A stretch of 49,315 nucleotides of DNA, taken from assembly GCA_035499355.1 (NCBI GenBank), contig DATJYZ010000043.1:1-49315 (forward strand), written 5' to 3'. Every line of letters begins with the position of its first letter. Within the stretch, counting starts at the first letter, position 1. The position numbers and the translations under genes are program-made. Source of the stretch: JAEUPI01 sp035499355 (lineage in GTDB: Bacteria; Pseudomonadota; Gammaproteobacteria; Burkholderiales; Burkholderiaceae_C). Below are positions 7,763 to 15,763 of the stretch, piece after piece. Under the pieces are notes generated by a model. It was not told where the DNA came from and searched no databases. It saw only the letters and a program-made list of their open reading frames with translations.

Positions 7763-9556
7763 ATGGCCGTCATCGAAACCCAAGGCTTCAGGCTCGACAA
7801 CAGCGGCCGGCGCATCGTCGTCGACCCGGTCACCCGCATCGAAGGCCACCTGCGCGTCGAGGTCAACCTCGACGACAAGAACGTCATCCGCAACGCGGTG
7901 TCCACCGGCACCATGTGGCGCGGGCTGGAGGTCATCCTCAAGGGACGCGACCCGCGCGACGCCTGGGCCTTCGTCGAACGCATCTGCGGCGTGTGCACCG
8001 GCGTGCACGCGCTGGCCTCGGTGCGCACGGTCGAAGACGCGCTGAAGATCAAGATCCCCGACAACGCCAACATCATCCGCAACCTGATGCATGCCACGCT
8101 GTATGCGCAGGATCACCTGGTGCACTTCTATCACCTGCACGCGCTCGACTGGGTCGACGTGGTCAGCGCGCTGAAGGCCGACCCGAAGAAGACCTCCGAG
8201 CTGGCGCAGTCGATCAGCAGCTGGCCGATGTCGTCGCCGGGCTACTTCCGCGATCTGCAGGCGCGGCTGAAGAAGTTCGTCGATTCGGGCCAGCTCGGGC
8301 CGTTCCGCAACGGCTACTGGGGCCACCCGGCCTACAAGCTGCCGGCCGAGGCCAACCTGATGGCGGTGGCGCACTACCTCGAGGCGCTCGATTTCCAGAA
8401 GGAGATCGTCAAGATCCAGACCATCTTCGGCGGCAAGAACCCGCACCCCAACTGGCTGGTCGGCGGCGTGCCGTGCTCGATCAACCTCGAGGCCACCGGG
8501 GCGGTGGGCGCGATCAACATGGAGCGCCTGAACATGGTGTCGAAGATCATCGACGACACCATCGCGTTCATCGACAACGTCTACATCCCCGACCTGCTCG
8601 CCATCGCGTCGTTCTACAAGGAGTGGGCCGCCATCGGCGGCGGGCTGTCGAGCCAGAACCTGTTGGCCTACGGCGAGTTCCCCGACATCGCCAACGACGA
8701 CAGCAACAAGAGCCTGCTGATGCCGCGCGGCGCCATCGTCGGCGGCAACCTGAAGGAAGTGCAGCCGGTCGACCTGAGGGACACGGCGCAGATCCAGGAG
8801 TTCGTCAACCACAGTTGGTACAAGTACGGCGACGAGACCAAGGGCCTGCACCCGTTCGACGGCGTGACGGATCCCAACTTTGCGCTCGGCCCCAACACCA
8901 AGGGCACCAAGACGGCGATCGAGTCGCTCGATGAGAGCGCCAAGTACTCGTGGGTCAAGTCGCCGCGCTGGCGCGGCCAGCCGATGGAAGTGGGACCGCT
9001 GGCGCGCTACGTCATCGGTTACGCGATGGGCCGTGCCGAGTTCAAGGAGCCGGTCGACATGGTGCTCAAGAAGCTCGACGTGCCGCTGACCGCACTGTTC
9101 TCGACGCTCGGCCGCACCGCGGCGCGCGGCCTCGAGTGCTCGTGGGCGGCGCACAAGATGCGCTACTTCTTCGACAAGCTGATGGCCAACCTCAAGGCGG
9201 GTAACCTGGCCACCGCCAACGTCGACAGCTGGGAACCCAGCACCTGGCCCGCGCAGGCGCAGGGCGTGGGCTACTGCGAGGCACCGCGCGGCGCGCTCGG
9301 CCACTGGATCAAGATCAGCAACACCAGGATCGACAACTACCAGTGCGTGGTGCCGACCACCTGGAATGCCGGTCCGCGCGACGGCAAGAACCAGATCGGC
9401 GCCTACGAGGCGGCGCTGATGAACACGCCGATGGCCAAGCCCGACGAGCCGCTGGAGATCCTGCGCACGCTGCACAGCTTCGACCCCTGCCTGGCCTGCG
9501 CCACGCACGTGATCTCGCCCGCGGGCGAAGAGATCACGCGCGTCACCGTCCGCTGA
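7763..9556 (+). CDS. hupL: [NiFe]-hydrogenase large subunit
   Basis: The 597-residue catalytic subunit, one base after hupS. The first pair of Ni ligands is in RICGVCTG (C75, C78) and the second in DPCLACATH (C576, C579). Cleavage after His582 would release a 15-residue tail (VISPAGEEITRVTVR), the usual last maturation step done by HupD. It has no signal peptide and is carried through the Tat pore by the small subunit. It oxidises H2 at the periplasmic side. Length and motifs agree with membrane-bound uptake enzymes (group 1d). Confidence 0.97.
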   Translation: MAVIETQGFRLDNSGRRIVVDPVTRIEGHLRVEVNLDDKNVIRNAVSTGTMWRGLEVILKGRDPRDAWAFVERICGVCTGVHALASVRTVEDALKIKIPDNANIIRNLMHATLYAQDHLVHFYHLHALDWVDVVSALKADPKKTSELAQSISSWPMSSPGYFRDLQARLKKFVDSGQLGPFRNGYWGHPAYKLPAEANLMAVAHYLEALDFQKEIVKIQTIFGGKNPHPNWLVGGVPCSINLEATGAVGAINMERLNMVSKIIDDTIAFIDNVYIPDLLAIASFYKEWAAIGGGLSSQNLLAYGEFPDIANDDSNKSLLMPRGAIVGGNLKEVQPVDLRDTAQIQEFVNHSWYKYGDETKGLHPFDGVTDPNFALGPNTKGTKTAIESLDESAKYSWVKSPRWRGQPMEVGPLARYVIGYAMGRAEFKEPVDMVLKKLDVPLTALFSTLGRTAARGLECSWAAHKMRYFFDKLMANLKAGNLATANVDSWEPSTWPAQAQGVGYCEAPRGALGHWIKISNTRIDNYQCVVPTTWNAGPRDGKNQIGAYEAALMNTPMAKPDEPLEILRTLHSFDPCLACATHVISPAGEEITRVTVR

Positions 9557-9574
9557 AGCGCACGGAGGCAACCC

Positions 9575-10261
9575 ATGAGCGCTCAAGACAGCAAGTTGTT
9601 CCCGGTCTACGTGTGGCAGGCCCCCGTGCGGATCTGGCACTGGGTGATGGCGCTGTGCTTGGTGGTGCTGGCCGGCACCGGCTACCTGATCGGCACGCCG
9701 CCGCCGTCGATCGGCGGTGAGGCGAGCGAGCATTTCATGTTCGGCTATATCCGCTTCACGCACTTCGCCGCGGCCTACGTGTTCGCGGTGACCTTCGTGC
9801 TGCGGGTGGTTTGGGTTTTCGTGGGCAACCGCTTCGCGCGCGAGATCTTCACGGTGCCGGCCAAGATGCTCGACAAGCAATGGTGGGGTGGCCTCATCGA
9901 CCAGACGCTGTACTACCTGTTTCTCAAGCAAGAGGCGCGGCCCTGGCAGGGGCACAACCCGTTGGCGATGGCGGCGATGTTCTTCATGTACGTGCTGGGC
10001 ACCGTGTTCATGATCTGCACCGGCTTCGCGCTGTATGGCGAAGGGCTGGGCATGAACAGCTGGGCGTTCGCGCTGTTCACGTCGTGGGTGATGCCGCTGC
10101 TCGGCTACAGCCAGAACGTGCACACGCTGCATCACCTGGGCATGTGGTACCTGATCCTCTTCACGCTGGTGCACCTGTACATGGCCACGCGCGAAGACAT
10201 CATGTCCCCGACCACCATCATGAGCACGATGGTCAACGGCTGGCGGGTGGCCAAGAAGTGA
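9575..10261 (+). CDS. hupC: Ni/Fe-hydrogenase b-type cytochrome
   Basis: A 228-residue di-haem membrane cytochrome with four hydrophobic helices. Candidate haem ligands are in RIWHWVMALC (helix 1), FTHFAAAYVFAV (helix 2) and HTLHHLGMWYL / LVHLYMATRED (last helices). It anchors the HupSL dimer and passes electrons to the quinone pool, linking H2 oxidation to respiration. The cytoplasmic loop TPPPSIGGEA and the C-terminal EDIMSP segment are typical of HyaC/HoxZ proteins. Its stop overlaps the GTG start of hupD. Confidence 0.95.
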   Translation: MSAQDSKLFPVYVWQAPVRIWHWVMALCLVVLAGTGYLIGTPPPSIGGEASEHFMFGYIRFTHFAAAYVFAVTFVLRVVWVFVGNRFAREIFTVPAKMLDKQWWGGLIDQTLYYLFLKQEARPWQGHNPLAMAAMFFMYVLGTVFMICTGFALYGEGLGMNSWAFALFTSWVMPLLGYSQNVHTLHHLGMWYLILFTLVHLYMATREDIMSPTTIMSTMVNGWRVAKK

Positions 10262-10914
10262 GCCCACGAGCCGACACAGGCCAACCGCCCGCTGCGGGCA
10301 GCGTGCTGGTGCTCGGCATCGGCAACCTGCTGTGGGCCGACGAAGGCTTCGGCGTGCGCGCGGTCGAGGCGCTGCACCAGCGGTTTGCGATGCCGCCGTC
10401 GGTGTCGCTGGTCGACGGTGGCACGCAGGGCCTGTACCTGCTCGATCAGGTGTGCGCGGCCGACCACGTGCTGGTGTTCGATGCGGTCGACTTCGAGCTC
10501 GCGCCCGGCACGTTGCGCGTGTGGCGCGACGCGGATGTGCCGGTGTGGACCGACACGATGATGAGTCTGCACCAGGCGACCTTCCAGGAGTTGCTGGCGC
10601 TGGCGCGGCTGCGCGGGCGTTTCCCTCGGTGCATCACGCTGATCGGCGTGCAACCCGCGGTGCTCGACGATCTGGGCGGCAGCCTGAGCCGGCTGGTGCG
10701 CGGCCGCATCGACGAGGCCGTTGAACTCGCCGTGTGCGAGCTGGCGGCCTGGGGGGTGGCGGCGTCACCGCGGTTGCAACCGCCCGACGAGCCTCTGAGC
10801 GCCGCCGCGCTGGCGCTGCCGCTCTACGAAGCGGGGCGCCCCGCTGCGGACCGGGCCTGCCGCATCGGCGATGCGCGCTTCCTGAATCAGGTGCACGCTG
10901 AGGAGCGCAGCTGA
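10258..10914 (+). CDS. hupD: Hydrogenase maturation endopeptidase
   Basis: A 218-residue nickel-dependent protease that trims the C-terminus of HupL once the NiFe site is built. Ligands equivalent to HybD Glu16, Asp62 and His93 are E29 (WADEGFG), D75 (VLVFDAVDF) and H105 (MMSLHQATF); the N-terminal LVLGIGNLLWADEG block is diagnostic. The start is the GTG at 10258, which overlaps the hupC stop by four bases; the frame is open further upstream but that part is a shadow of hupC. About 45 extra C-terminal residues lie beyond the usual core of 160-200. Confidence 0.93.
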   Translation: MSPRADTGQPPAAGSVLVLGIGNLLWADEGFGVRAVEALHQRFAMPPSVSLVDGGTQGLYLLDQVCAADHVLVFDAVDFELAPGTLRVWRDADVPVWTDTMMSLHQATFQELLALARLRGRFPRCITLIGVQPAVLDDLGGSLSRLVRGRIDEAVELAVCELAAWGVAASPRLQPPDEPLSAAALALPLYEAGRPAADRACRIGDARFLNQVHAEERS

Positions 10915-11219
10915 TGTGCATCGGCCTGCCGCTTCAGGTGGTCCAGCCCGAGGACAGCTTCGCCTGGTGCGAGGCCGACGGGCACCGCGAATTGCTGGAC
11001 ATGATCCTTGTCGGTCATCAACCGGCGGGCACCTGGGTGCTCGGGTTTCAGGGCGCCGCGCGCCAGGTGCTCGACGCGCAAGAAGCCGCGCGAGCCCGTG
11101 CCGCGCGACAGGCGCTGGCAGCGGCGCTCGACGGCGATGCCGGCGTCGACCGCTTCTTCGCCGACCTGGTCGCGCGCGAGCCCGAGTTGCCGGTCCATCT
11201 GCGAAAGGCCGCAGCATGA
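10914..11219 (+). CDS. hupF: HypC/HupF-family hydrogenase chaperone
   Basis: A 101-residue protein beginning MCIGLPLQVV, where Cys2 after Met removal is the conserved N-terminal ligand of HypC-type chaperones. HupF is the hydrogenase-specific paralogue of HypC; in related operons it protects the large subunit at high oxygen. It overlaps hupD by one base and hupG by four. The C-terminal half, an Ala-rich helix followed by LVAREPELPVHLRKA, is longer than in HypC and typical of HupF/HoxL. Confidence 0.92.
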   Translation: MCIGLPLQVVQPEDSFAWCEADGHRELLDMILVGHQPAGTWVLGFQGAARQVLDAQEAARARAARQALAAALDGDAGVDRFFADLVAREPELPVHLRKAAA

Positions 11220-11689
11220 ACGACGTCATCGCTCCAACCATCACGACGCCGGCGCTGCACCCCCTGCTGCAGCGCCTGGTGCGGGAGACCGCGGGCGCCG
11301 TGCTCGAGGCCGCAACCGTCGACGCATGGATCGACCAGCCGGGTGCGGCGATGCTGGTGTTTGCCGAGGAACCCGATCGCTACAAGGAGACCCTCGACCT
11401 GGCGGTGATCGTGCCCGAGTTGCATGCCGGCCGCGCGGGGGCGTTTCGCGTCGGCTTGCTGGTGCCCGCCGCGGCGCGCGCGCTGGCCTCGCGCTACGGC
11501 TTTGCCCGCTGGCCGGCGTTCGTGGTGCTGCGCGATGGTCGCTACGTGGGCGCGGTCGACGGCATCCGCGACTGGGACGAGTACATGAGCGAGCTCGATC
11601 GTCTGTTGGCGGCGGCGCCGACGCGGCCGCCGACCATCGGCGTTCCGGTGAAGGTGGCCGGCCAGCCCGACCCGCCGTCGTGCCACTGA
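11216..11689 (+). CDS. hupG: Hydrogenase expression/assembly protein, HupG/HyaE family
   Basis: A 157-residue thioredoxin-fold protein without the CxxC pair, as expected for HyaE/HoxO. The region AMLVFAEEPDRYKETLDLAV through the ARWPAFVVLRDGRYVGAVDGI block gives the fold signature, with a cis-proline (WPAF). These chaperones bind the small-subunit precursor with its Tat signal and stop premature export. The start ATG at 11216 overlaps the hupF stop (ATGA). The longer open frame upstream is a shadow of hupF. Confidence 0.88.
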   Translation: MNDVIAPTITTPALHPLLQRLVRETAGAVLEAATVDAWIDQPGAAMLVFAEEPDRYKETLDLAVIVPELHAGRAGAFRVGLLVPAAARALASRYGFARWPAFVVLRDGRYVGAVDGIRDWDEYMSELDRLLAAAPTRPPTIGVPVKVAGQPDPPSCH

Positions 11690-11702
11690 GAGGAGCACGC
11701 CC

Positions 11703-12566
11703 ATGCGACCGGTGAACATCCCGATCCGCAGCCTGATGCCCGAGCCGAGCGAGGCCATCGTGGTGATGCCGATGCCGCACGAGATGGCCACCTTCGAGAT
11801 GCCGAGGCTGCCCGAGCCGGGCCCCGACAACGACGTCGCCGGCGCCCACGATCTGCTGGCGCGATTCCTGTCGCTGTTCGAGGCCTGGCTCGAGACGGGC
11901 GGCGAGCCGCCCGCGCTCGACCTCGCCGGGCTGGCCCCTGATGCGCTGCGCGTGTTGAACGAGACGCTGGGCGAAGGCGAAGTGGCCGCCATCGTGGACG
12001 TGGACGCCGCGGCGAAGATCCGCATCCAGGAGACGGTGTTCTCCGGCATCTGGCGCGAGCAGCATGTCGGCGCCGACAGCGCACTGCAACGCGACCTGCT
12101 GCTCGCGGCGGCGATTCCGGCGGTGGTCGGCGCACGTGCCGCCGAGGTGGGCGCGGCCACCTTGCGCGCGCTCGAGCTGCCGGCCGGCGCGATGAACGTG
12201 CCGCCGCTGCTGCACGAGTTGCAGGACGCGATCGACCGCTGCGCCCCCGGCAGCCCCGCGCACGTGATCAACCTGACGCTGCTGCCGCTGTCGCCGCAAG
12301 ACAGCGCGCATCTGGATCGTGTGCTCGACGGCGGCTCGGTGGTGATCCTGTCGCGCGGCTTCGGCAACTGCCGCATCAGCAGCACTGCCGCGCGCCACGT
12401 CTGGCGCGTGCAGTACTTCAACAACATGCAGACGCTGATCCTCAACACGATCGAGGTGGTCGAGATGCCCGAGGTCGCACTCGCGGCGCGCGAAGACCTG
12501 GTCGAGACCCGCAGCCGGATCGCCGATCTGGTGCAGTGGATGGGCGACTCGATCGCCGCCGGCTGA
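11703..12566 (+). CDS. hupH: Hydrogenase expression/assembly protein, HupH/HyaF family
   Basis: A 287-residue cytoplasmic protein of the HupH/HyaF/HoxQ family. Family blocks include VLNETLGEGEVAA (about residue 81), ETVFSGIWRE, MNVPPLLHEL and the C-terminal GGSVVILSRGFGNCRISST followed by WRVQYFNNM. It is thought to act with HupG in delivery or protection of the small subunit during cluster assembly; its biochemistry is not settled. AGAGGAG precedes the start. Confidence 0.92.
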   Translation: MRPVNIPIRSLMPEPSEAIVVMPMPHEMATFEMPRLPEPGPDNDVAGAHDLLARFLSLFEAWLETGGEPPALDLAGLAPDALRVLNETLGEGEVAAIVDVDAAAKIRIQETVFSGIWREQHVGADSALQRDLLLAAAIPAVVGARAAEVGAATLRALELPAGAMNVPPLLHELQDAIDRCAPGSPAHVINLTLLPLSPQDSAHLDRVLDGGSVVILSRGFGNCRISSTAARHVWRVQYFNNMQTLILNTIEVVEMPEVALAAREDLVETRSRIADLVQWMGDSIAAG

Positions 12567-12571
12567 CGGTC

Positions 12572-12784
12572 ATGCACGACGCGAACTCGCCAACCGAGCG
12601 CACAGGGGTGATCGGCCGCGACACGCGCCTCGAGTGCAGGATCTGCTGGACCGTCTACGACCCGGCCTTGGGCGACCAGGTCTGGCAGATCCCGCCGGGC
12701 ACGCCGTTCAGCGACCTGCCGGCGCACTGGAGCTGTCCCAACTGCGCAGCCGAGAAGAGCAGCTTCCTGGTGCTCGATGACTGA
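12572..12784 (+). CDS. hupI: Hydrogenase-associated rubredoxin
   Basis: A 70-residue rubredoxin with iron ligands C22, C25, C55 and C58 (ECRICW and SCPNCA). The segment WQIPPGTPFSDLPAHWSCPNC is typical. In this operon context it is the HupI/HoxR type, needed for assembly or protection of the extended proximal cluster in air. The ATG at 12572 is chosen over an in-frame ATG at 12536 that lies inside hupH. It overlaps hupJ by eight bases. Confidence 0.92.
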   Translation: MHDANSPTERTGVIGRDTRLECRICWTVYDPALGDQVWQIPPGTPFSDLPAHWSCPNCAAEKSSFLVLDD

Positions 12785-13322
12785 CACCACCGAACGACCG
12801 TCGCCGGCGCACGCCCTGGAGGCGGCGTTTCGCGCGATCCTGCAGCGGCAGATGCACGACATGCCGATGACCAACCCCGCGCTGTCGGTGGAGGCGGTGG
12901 GGTTTCGCCGCTGGAGCGACCACTGGCTGGGCATCCTCGTCACGCCCTGGTTCATGAACCTGGTGCTGATGCCGCGCGTGGCCGCGAAATGGCACCCCAT
13001 CGGCGAGCGCGAGACGCGGCACTACGTGCTCCCGGCCGGCGTCTTCGAGTTCATCGGCGCCCATCACCCGGCGCTCGGTGACTACCAGGCGTGCTCGCTG
13101 TTCTCGCCGATGTTCGACTTCGCCGACCATGCCGGTGCGCGCGCCACGGCGGTGGCCGCGCTCGACGCGCTGTTCGACATTTCCAACCGCGAAGCGGGCG
13201 AGGCGCTCACGCCGCCAGGCGCTGTCGCCGATGCAGCCATCAGCGCAACGCCGGCCGCGCGCGCGGTCAGCAAGCGCGACTTCCTGTTCGGGGCCACGCC
13301 GCGAGCCGAGCATGGGCCTTGA
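12777..13322 (+). CDS. hupJ: [NiFe]-hydrogenase assembly chaperone, HybE/HupJ family
   Basis: A 181-residue protein with the HybE-family core: RMHDMPMTNPALSVEAVGF-like opening (about residues 24-43), WLGILVTPWFMNLVLMP, and GYQACSLFSPMF-like segment (YQACSLFSPMF). HybE/HoxT chaperones bind Tat precursors and help small-subunit maturation. The C-terminal 45 residues are Ala-rich and end in SKRDFLFGATPRAEHGP, a tail common in HupJ. It overlaps hupI at its start and hupK at its end (hupK ATG at 13312). Confidence 0.88.
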   Translation: MTDTTERPSPAHALEAAFRAILQRQMHDMPMTNPALSVEAVGFRRWSDHWLGILVTPWFMNLVLMPRVAAKWHPIGERETRHYVLPAGVFEFIGAHHPALGDYQACSLFSPMFDFADHAGARATAVAALDALFDISNREAGEALTPPGAVADAAISATPAARAVSKRDFLFGATPRAEHGP

Positions 13323-14415
13323 GGGGGAGCTGCGCGTGGGCCTGCAACTCAACGGCGGCCGCATCGATCGCGTGCGCATCTCGTCGACGCGGCCCGACGT
13401 GGCGCACACGGTGTTGCAGGGGCGGTCACGCGCCGAGATCCGATCCATCGTGCCGCGTTTGTTTGCGATTTGCGCAGTTTCCCAGGCCGCGGCAAGCGAC
13501 CTGGCCTGTGCCGCAGCCGCGGGTGAATCACTCGGCGCCGACACGCTGGCGCGCCGCAGCGCCGACGTGGCGGCCGAGGTGGTGCGCGAATGCGCGTGGC
13601 GCACGCTGCTCGCTTGGCCGCGGTCGATCGACGAGCAGCCCGCCGCCGGCGCGATCGCCGCGGCACGGCGTGCGGCGGCCTTTGGTGGCGACGCGTCGGC
13701 CGCGTCCGACCCCGACACGATCGCTGCCGCGGTGTTCGGTGTCGGTGCCGAAGACTGGCTGGCGCTGCGCACGCCGAGCGATCTGGACCGCTGGATCGAT
13801 GCCGGCGCCACCGCCGCCGCGCGCTTCATGCGCCGTGTCCGCGACGACGACGCGGCTGCGGGTGTGCGCGACCGCGGCGTGCGCGCCACCGCGCTGCTCG
13901 ACGCCGCGCACGATGCGGCCGCGATCGAGGAACTGGACGGGGCCATCACCGGTGACCTCGACTTCGCGCACCATCCGCTGTGGCGCGGTGCGCCGGCCGA
14001 GACCGGCGCGCTGGCCCGGCAACGCGACGACCCGCTGATCGCCGAGCTCGACCGCCGCAGCACCACACGCGTACCCGCCCGCTTCGTAGCTCGCCTGCGC
14101 GAGCTGGCGTTGCTGCTGGCCGGGCAGACGTGGACGCAGGTGGGTGCACGCGCGACCGCACCGGGCAGCGGCGTGGCGTGGGTCGAAAACGCACGCGGCC
14201 TGCTGATCCATCGCGTGCAACTCGATCGGGACCGGGCGCAGGGCTACGCCATCGTCGCGCCGACCGACTGGAACTTCCATCCCGATGGTGCGCTGGCGTC
14301 GGCCCTGCGGGGCGAGCACGTGCGCGACGCCGATGCGGCACGGCGGCGCGCCAGCCGTCTGGTGGATTCGCTGGACCCTTGCGTGACCTGCCGCGTGGAG
14401 CTCGACGATGCATGA
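13312..14415 (+). CDS. hupK: Hydrogenase assembly scaffold HupK (large-subunit paralogue)
   Basis: A 367-residue protein related to the large subunit. Near residue 50 the segment LFAICAVSQAAASDLAC stands where HupL has RICGVC, and the C-terminus has SLDPCVTCRVELDDA, keeping DPCxxC but lacking the cleavable tail. HupK/HoxV is proposed to be a scaffold on which the Fe(CN)2CO group is passed before insertion into HupL. The start is the ATG at 13312, overlapping hupJ by 11 bases; an open frame reaching back to 13078 is a shadow. The stop overlaps the hypA start. Confidence 0.88.
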   Translation: MGLEGELRVGLQLNGGRIDRVRISSTRPDVAHTVLQGRSRAEIRSIVPRLFAICAVSQAAASDLACAAAAGESLGADTLARRSADVAAEVVRECAWRTLLAWPRSIDEQPAAGAIAAARRAAAFGGDASAASDPDTIAAAVFGVGAEDWLALRTPSDLDRWIDAGATAAARFMRRVRDDDAAAGVRDRGVRATALLDAAHDAAAIEELDGAITGDLDFAHHPLWRGAPAETGALARQRDDPLIAELDRRSTTRVPARFVARLRELALLLAGQTWTQVGARATAPGSGVAWVENARGLLIHRVQLDRDRAQGYAIVAPTDWNFHPDGALASALRGEHVRDADAARRRASRLVDSLDPCVTCRVELDDA

Positions 14416-14749
14416 GATGTCGCTCGCCGAAAGCGTGCGCGAGATCGTCGATGACACGGCGCGCGCCAACGGCGCACGGCGCGTGGCTGCGGTGCGGCTG
14501 GAGATCGGCAAGCTGGCCCAGGTGGAGATCGATGCGATGCGGTTCGCGTTCGACGTCGTGATGCGCGGCTCGCTCGCCGAGCGCGCGCGGCTCGAGATCG
14601 TCCAGACCGACGGCAGCGCCTGGTGCATGCGCTGCTCGCAGCCGGTGGCCCTCGCACGCCGCGGTGACGCCTGTCCGCTGTGTGGCACCTACCAGCTCCA
14701 GGTCACCGGCGGCGAGCGCATGCGGGTGATGGACATGGAGATCGAATGA
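14408..14749 (+). CDS. hypA: Hydrogenase nickel incorporation protein HypA
   Basis: A 113-residue metallochaperone that delivers nickel with HypB. The N-terminus MHEMSLAESV holds the Ni-binding MHE motif (His2), and the zinc site is formed by C73, C76, C89 and C92 (WCMRC and CPLC). It overlaps hupK by eight bases. The 93-base gap to hypB holds an intergenic repeat. Confidence 0.95.
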   Translation: MHEMSLAESVREIVDDTARANGARRVAAVRLEIGKLAQVEIDAMRFAFDVVMRGSLAERARLEIVQTDGSAWCMRCSQPVALARRGDACPLCGTYQLQVTGGERMRVMDMEIE

Positions 14750-14758
14750 GCGCCCCCC

Positions 14759-14816
14759 GGCCGCTGCGAAGGCGCTCGCTCCCGCTCGGGGGGACAGCCC
14801 GTAGGGCGAAGGGGGC
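14759..14816 (+). repeat. 58-bp intergenic hairpin repeat, copy A (hypA/hypB)
   Basis: Starts ten bases after the hypA stop. It aligns without gaps to 27169-27226, with 50 of 58 identical bases. It holds two small stem-loops, CCCG-CT-CGGG at 14781-14790 and GCCC-GTA-GGGC at 14797-14807, and ends in AAGGGGGC. This is the look of a REP-like intergenic element of Burkholderiales. Confidence 0.7.
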
Positions 14817-14842
14817 CAAATGAGCTCGAAGGGAGAACGACC

Positions 14843-15751
14843 ATGTGCCTGACTTGCGGTTGCGGATCCGACGAGGTTCATGTCGAGGCTGTGCCCGATG
14901 TGCACACGCACACGCACGCCGACGGCACGGTGCACAGCCACGCGCACGATCACGGGCACGAACACGGGCACGCCCATACCGGGGCCGATGCCGCCGCAAG
15001 CGGGATGACGTCGCCTCGGCTGGTCCAGGTCGAGCGCGACCTCCTGGCCAAGAACGACGCCATCGCGCAGCGCAACCGCAACTGGCTCGCGCAGCACGGC
15101 ATCTTCGCCGTCAACCTGGTGTCGAGCCCCGGCTCGGGAAAGACGACGCTGCTGGTGAAGACCATCGAGCTGCTCGCCGGACGGGTGCCGGTCGCGGTGA
15201 TCGAAGGCGACCAGCAGACCACGTTCGATGCCGACCGCATCCGCGCCACCGGCGCGCCGGCGATCCAGATCAACACCGGCAAAGGCTGCCACCTCGATGC
15301 CGCGATGGTGGAGACGGCGCTCGCGCGCCTGGCGCCCGGGCCTGACTCGGTGCTGATGATCGAGAACGTGGGCAACCTGGTGTGCCCCGCGGGCTTCGAT
15401 CTCGGCGAGGCGCACAAGGTGGTCGTGCTGTCGGTCACCGAGGGCGAAGACAAGCCGCTGAAGTACCCCGACATGTTCCATGCCGCGTCGCTGATGCTGC
15501 TGAACAAGATCGACCTGCTGCCGTATCTGACCTTCGACCTGCAGCGCTGCATCGCCGACGCCCGCCGCGTCAACCCGGCCATCGAGGTGCTGCAGGTGTC
15601 GGCGACGACCGGGCAGGGGCTGCACGAGTGGCTGGCGTGGATCGAGCGCGGCGCGAGCGCGGCGCGCCGGCAGCCCCCGCGCGACGCGGCCGCGCTGCAG
15701 CGCCGCGTGGCCGAATTGGAAGCGCAGCTCGCACGTCTGCAGGCGCGCTGA
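14843..15751 (+). CDS. hypB: Hydrogenase nickel incorporation GTPase HypB
   Basis: A 302-residue SIMIBI-class GTPase. The N-terminus MCLTCGCG is the high-affinity nickel motif (C2, C5, C7), followed by a His-rich stretch with 12 histidines between residues 13 and 45, fit for nickel storage. The G domain has the P-loop SSPGSGKTT (residues 94-102), IEGDQQTTFDADRI, and NKIDLLPY. Residues after about 265 form an Ala/Arg-rich coiled coil (AALQRRVAELEAQLARLQAR), an extension beyond the usual core. GTP hydrolysis gates nickel transfer to the large subunit with HypA. Confidence 0.96.
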   Translation: MCLTCGCGSDEVHVEAVPDVHTHTHADGTVHSHAHDHGHEHGHAHTGADAAASGMTSPRLVQVERDLLAKNDAIAQRNRNWLAQHGIFAVNLVSSPGSGKTTLLVKTIELLAGRVPVAVIEGDQQTTFDADRIRATGAPAIQINTGKGCHLDAAMVETALARLAPGPDSVLMIENVGNLVCPAGFDLGEAHKVVVLSVTEGEDKPLKYPDMFHAASLMLLNKIDLLPYLTFDLQRCIADARRVNPAIEVLQVSATTGQGLHEWLAWIERGASAARRQPPRDAAALQRRVAELEAQLARLQAR

Positions 15752-15763
15752 AACCCGACGCCC

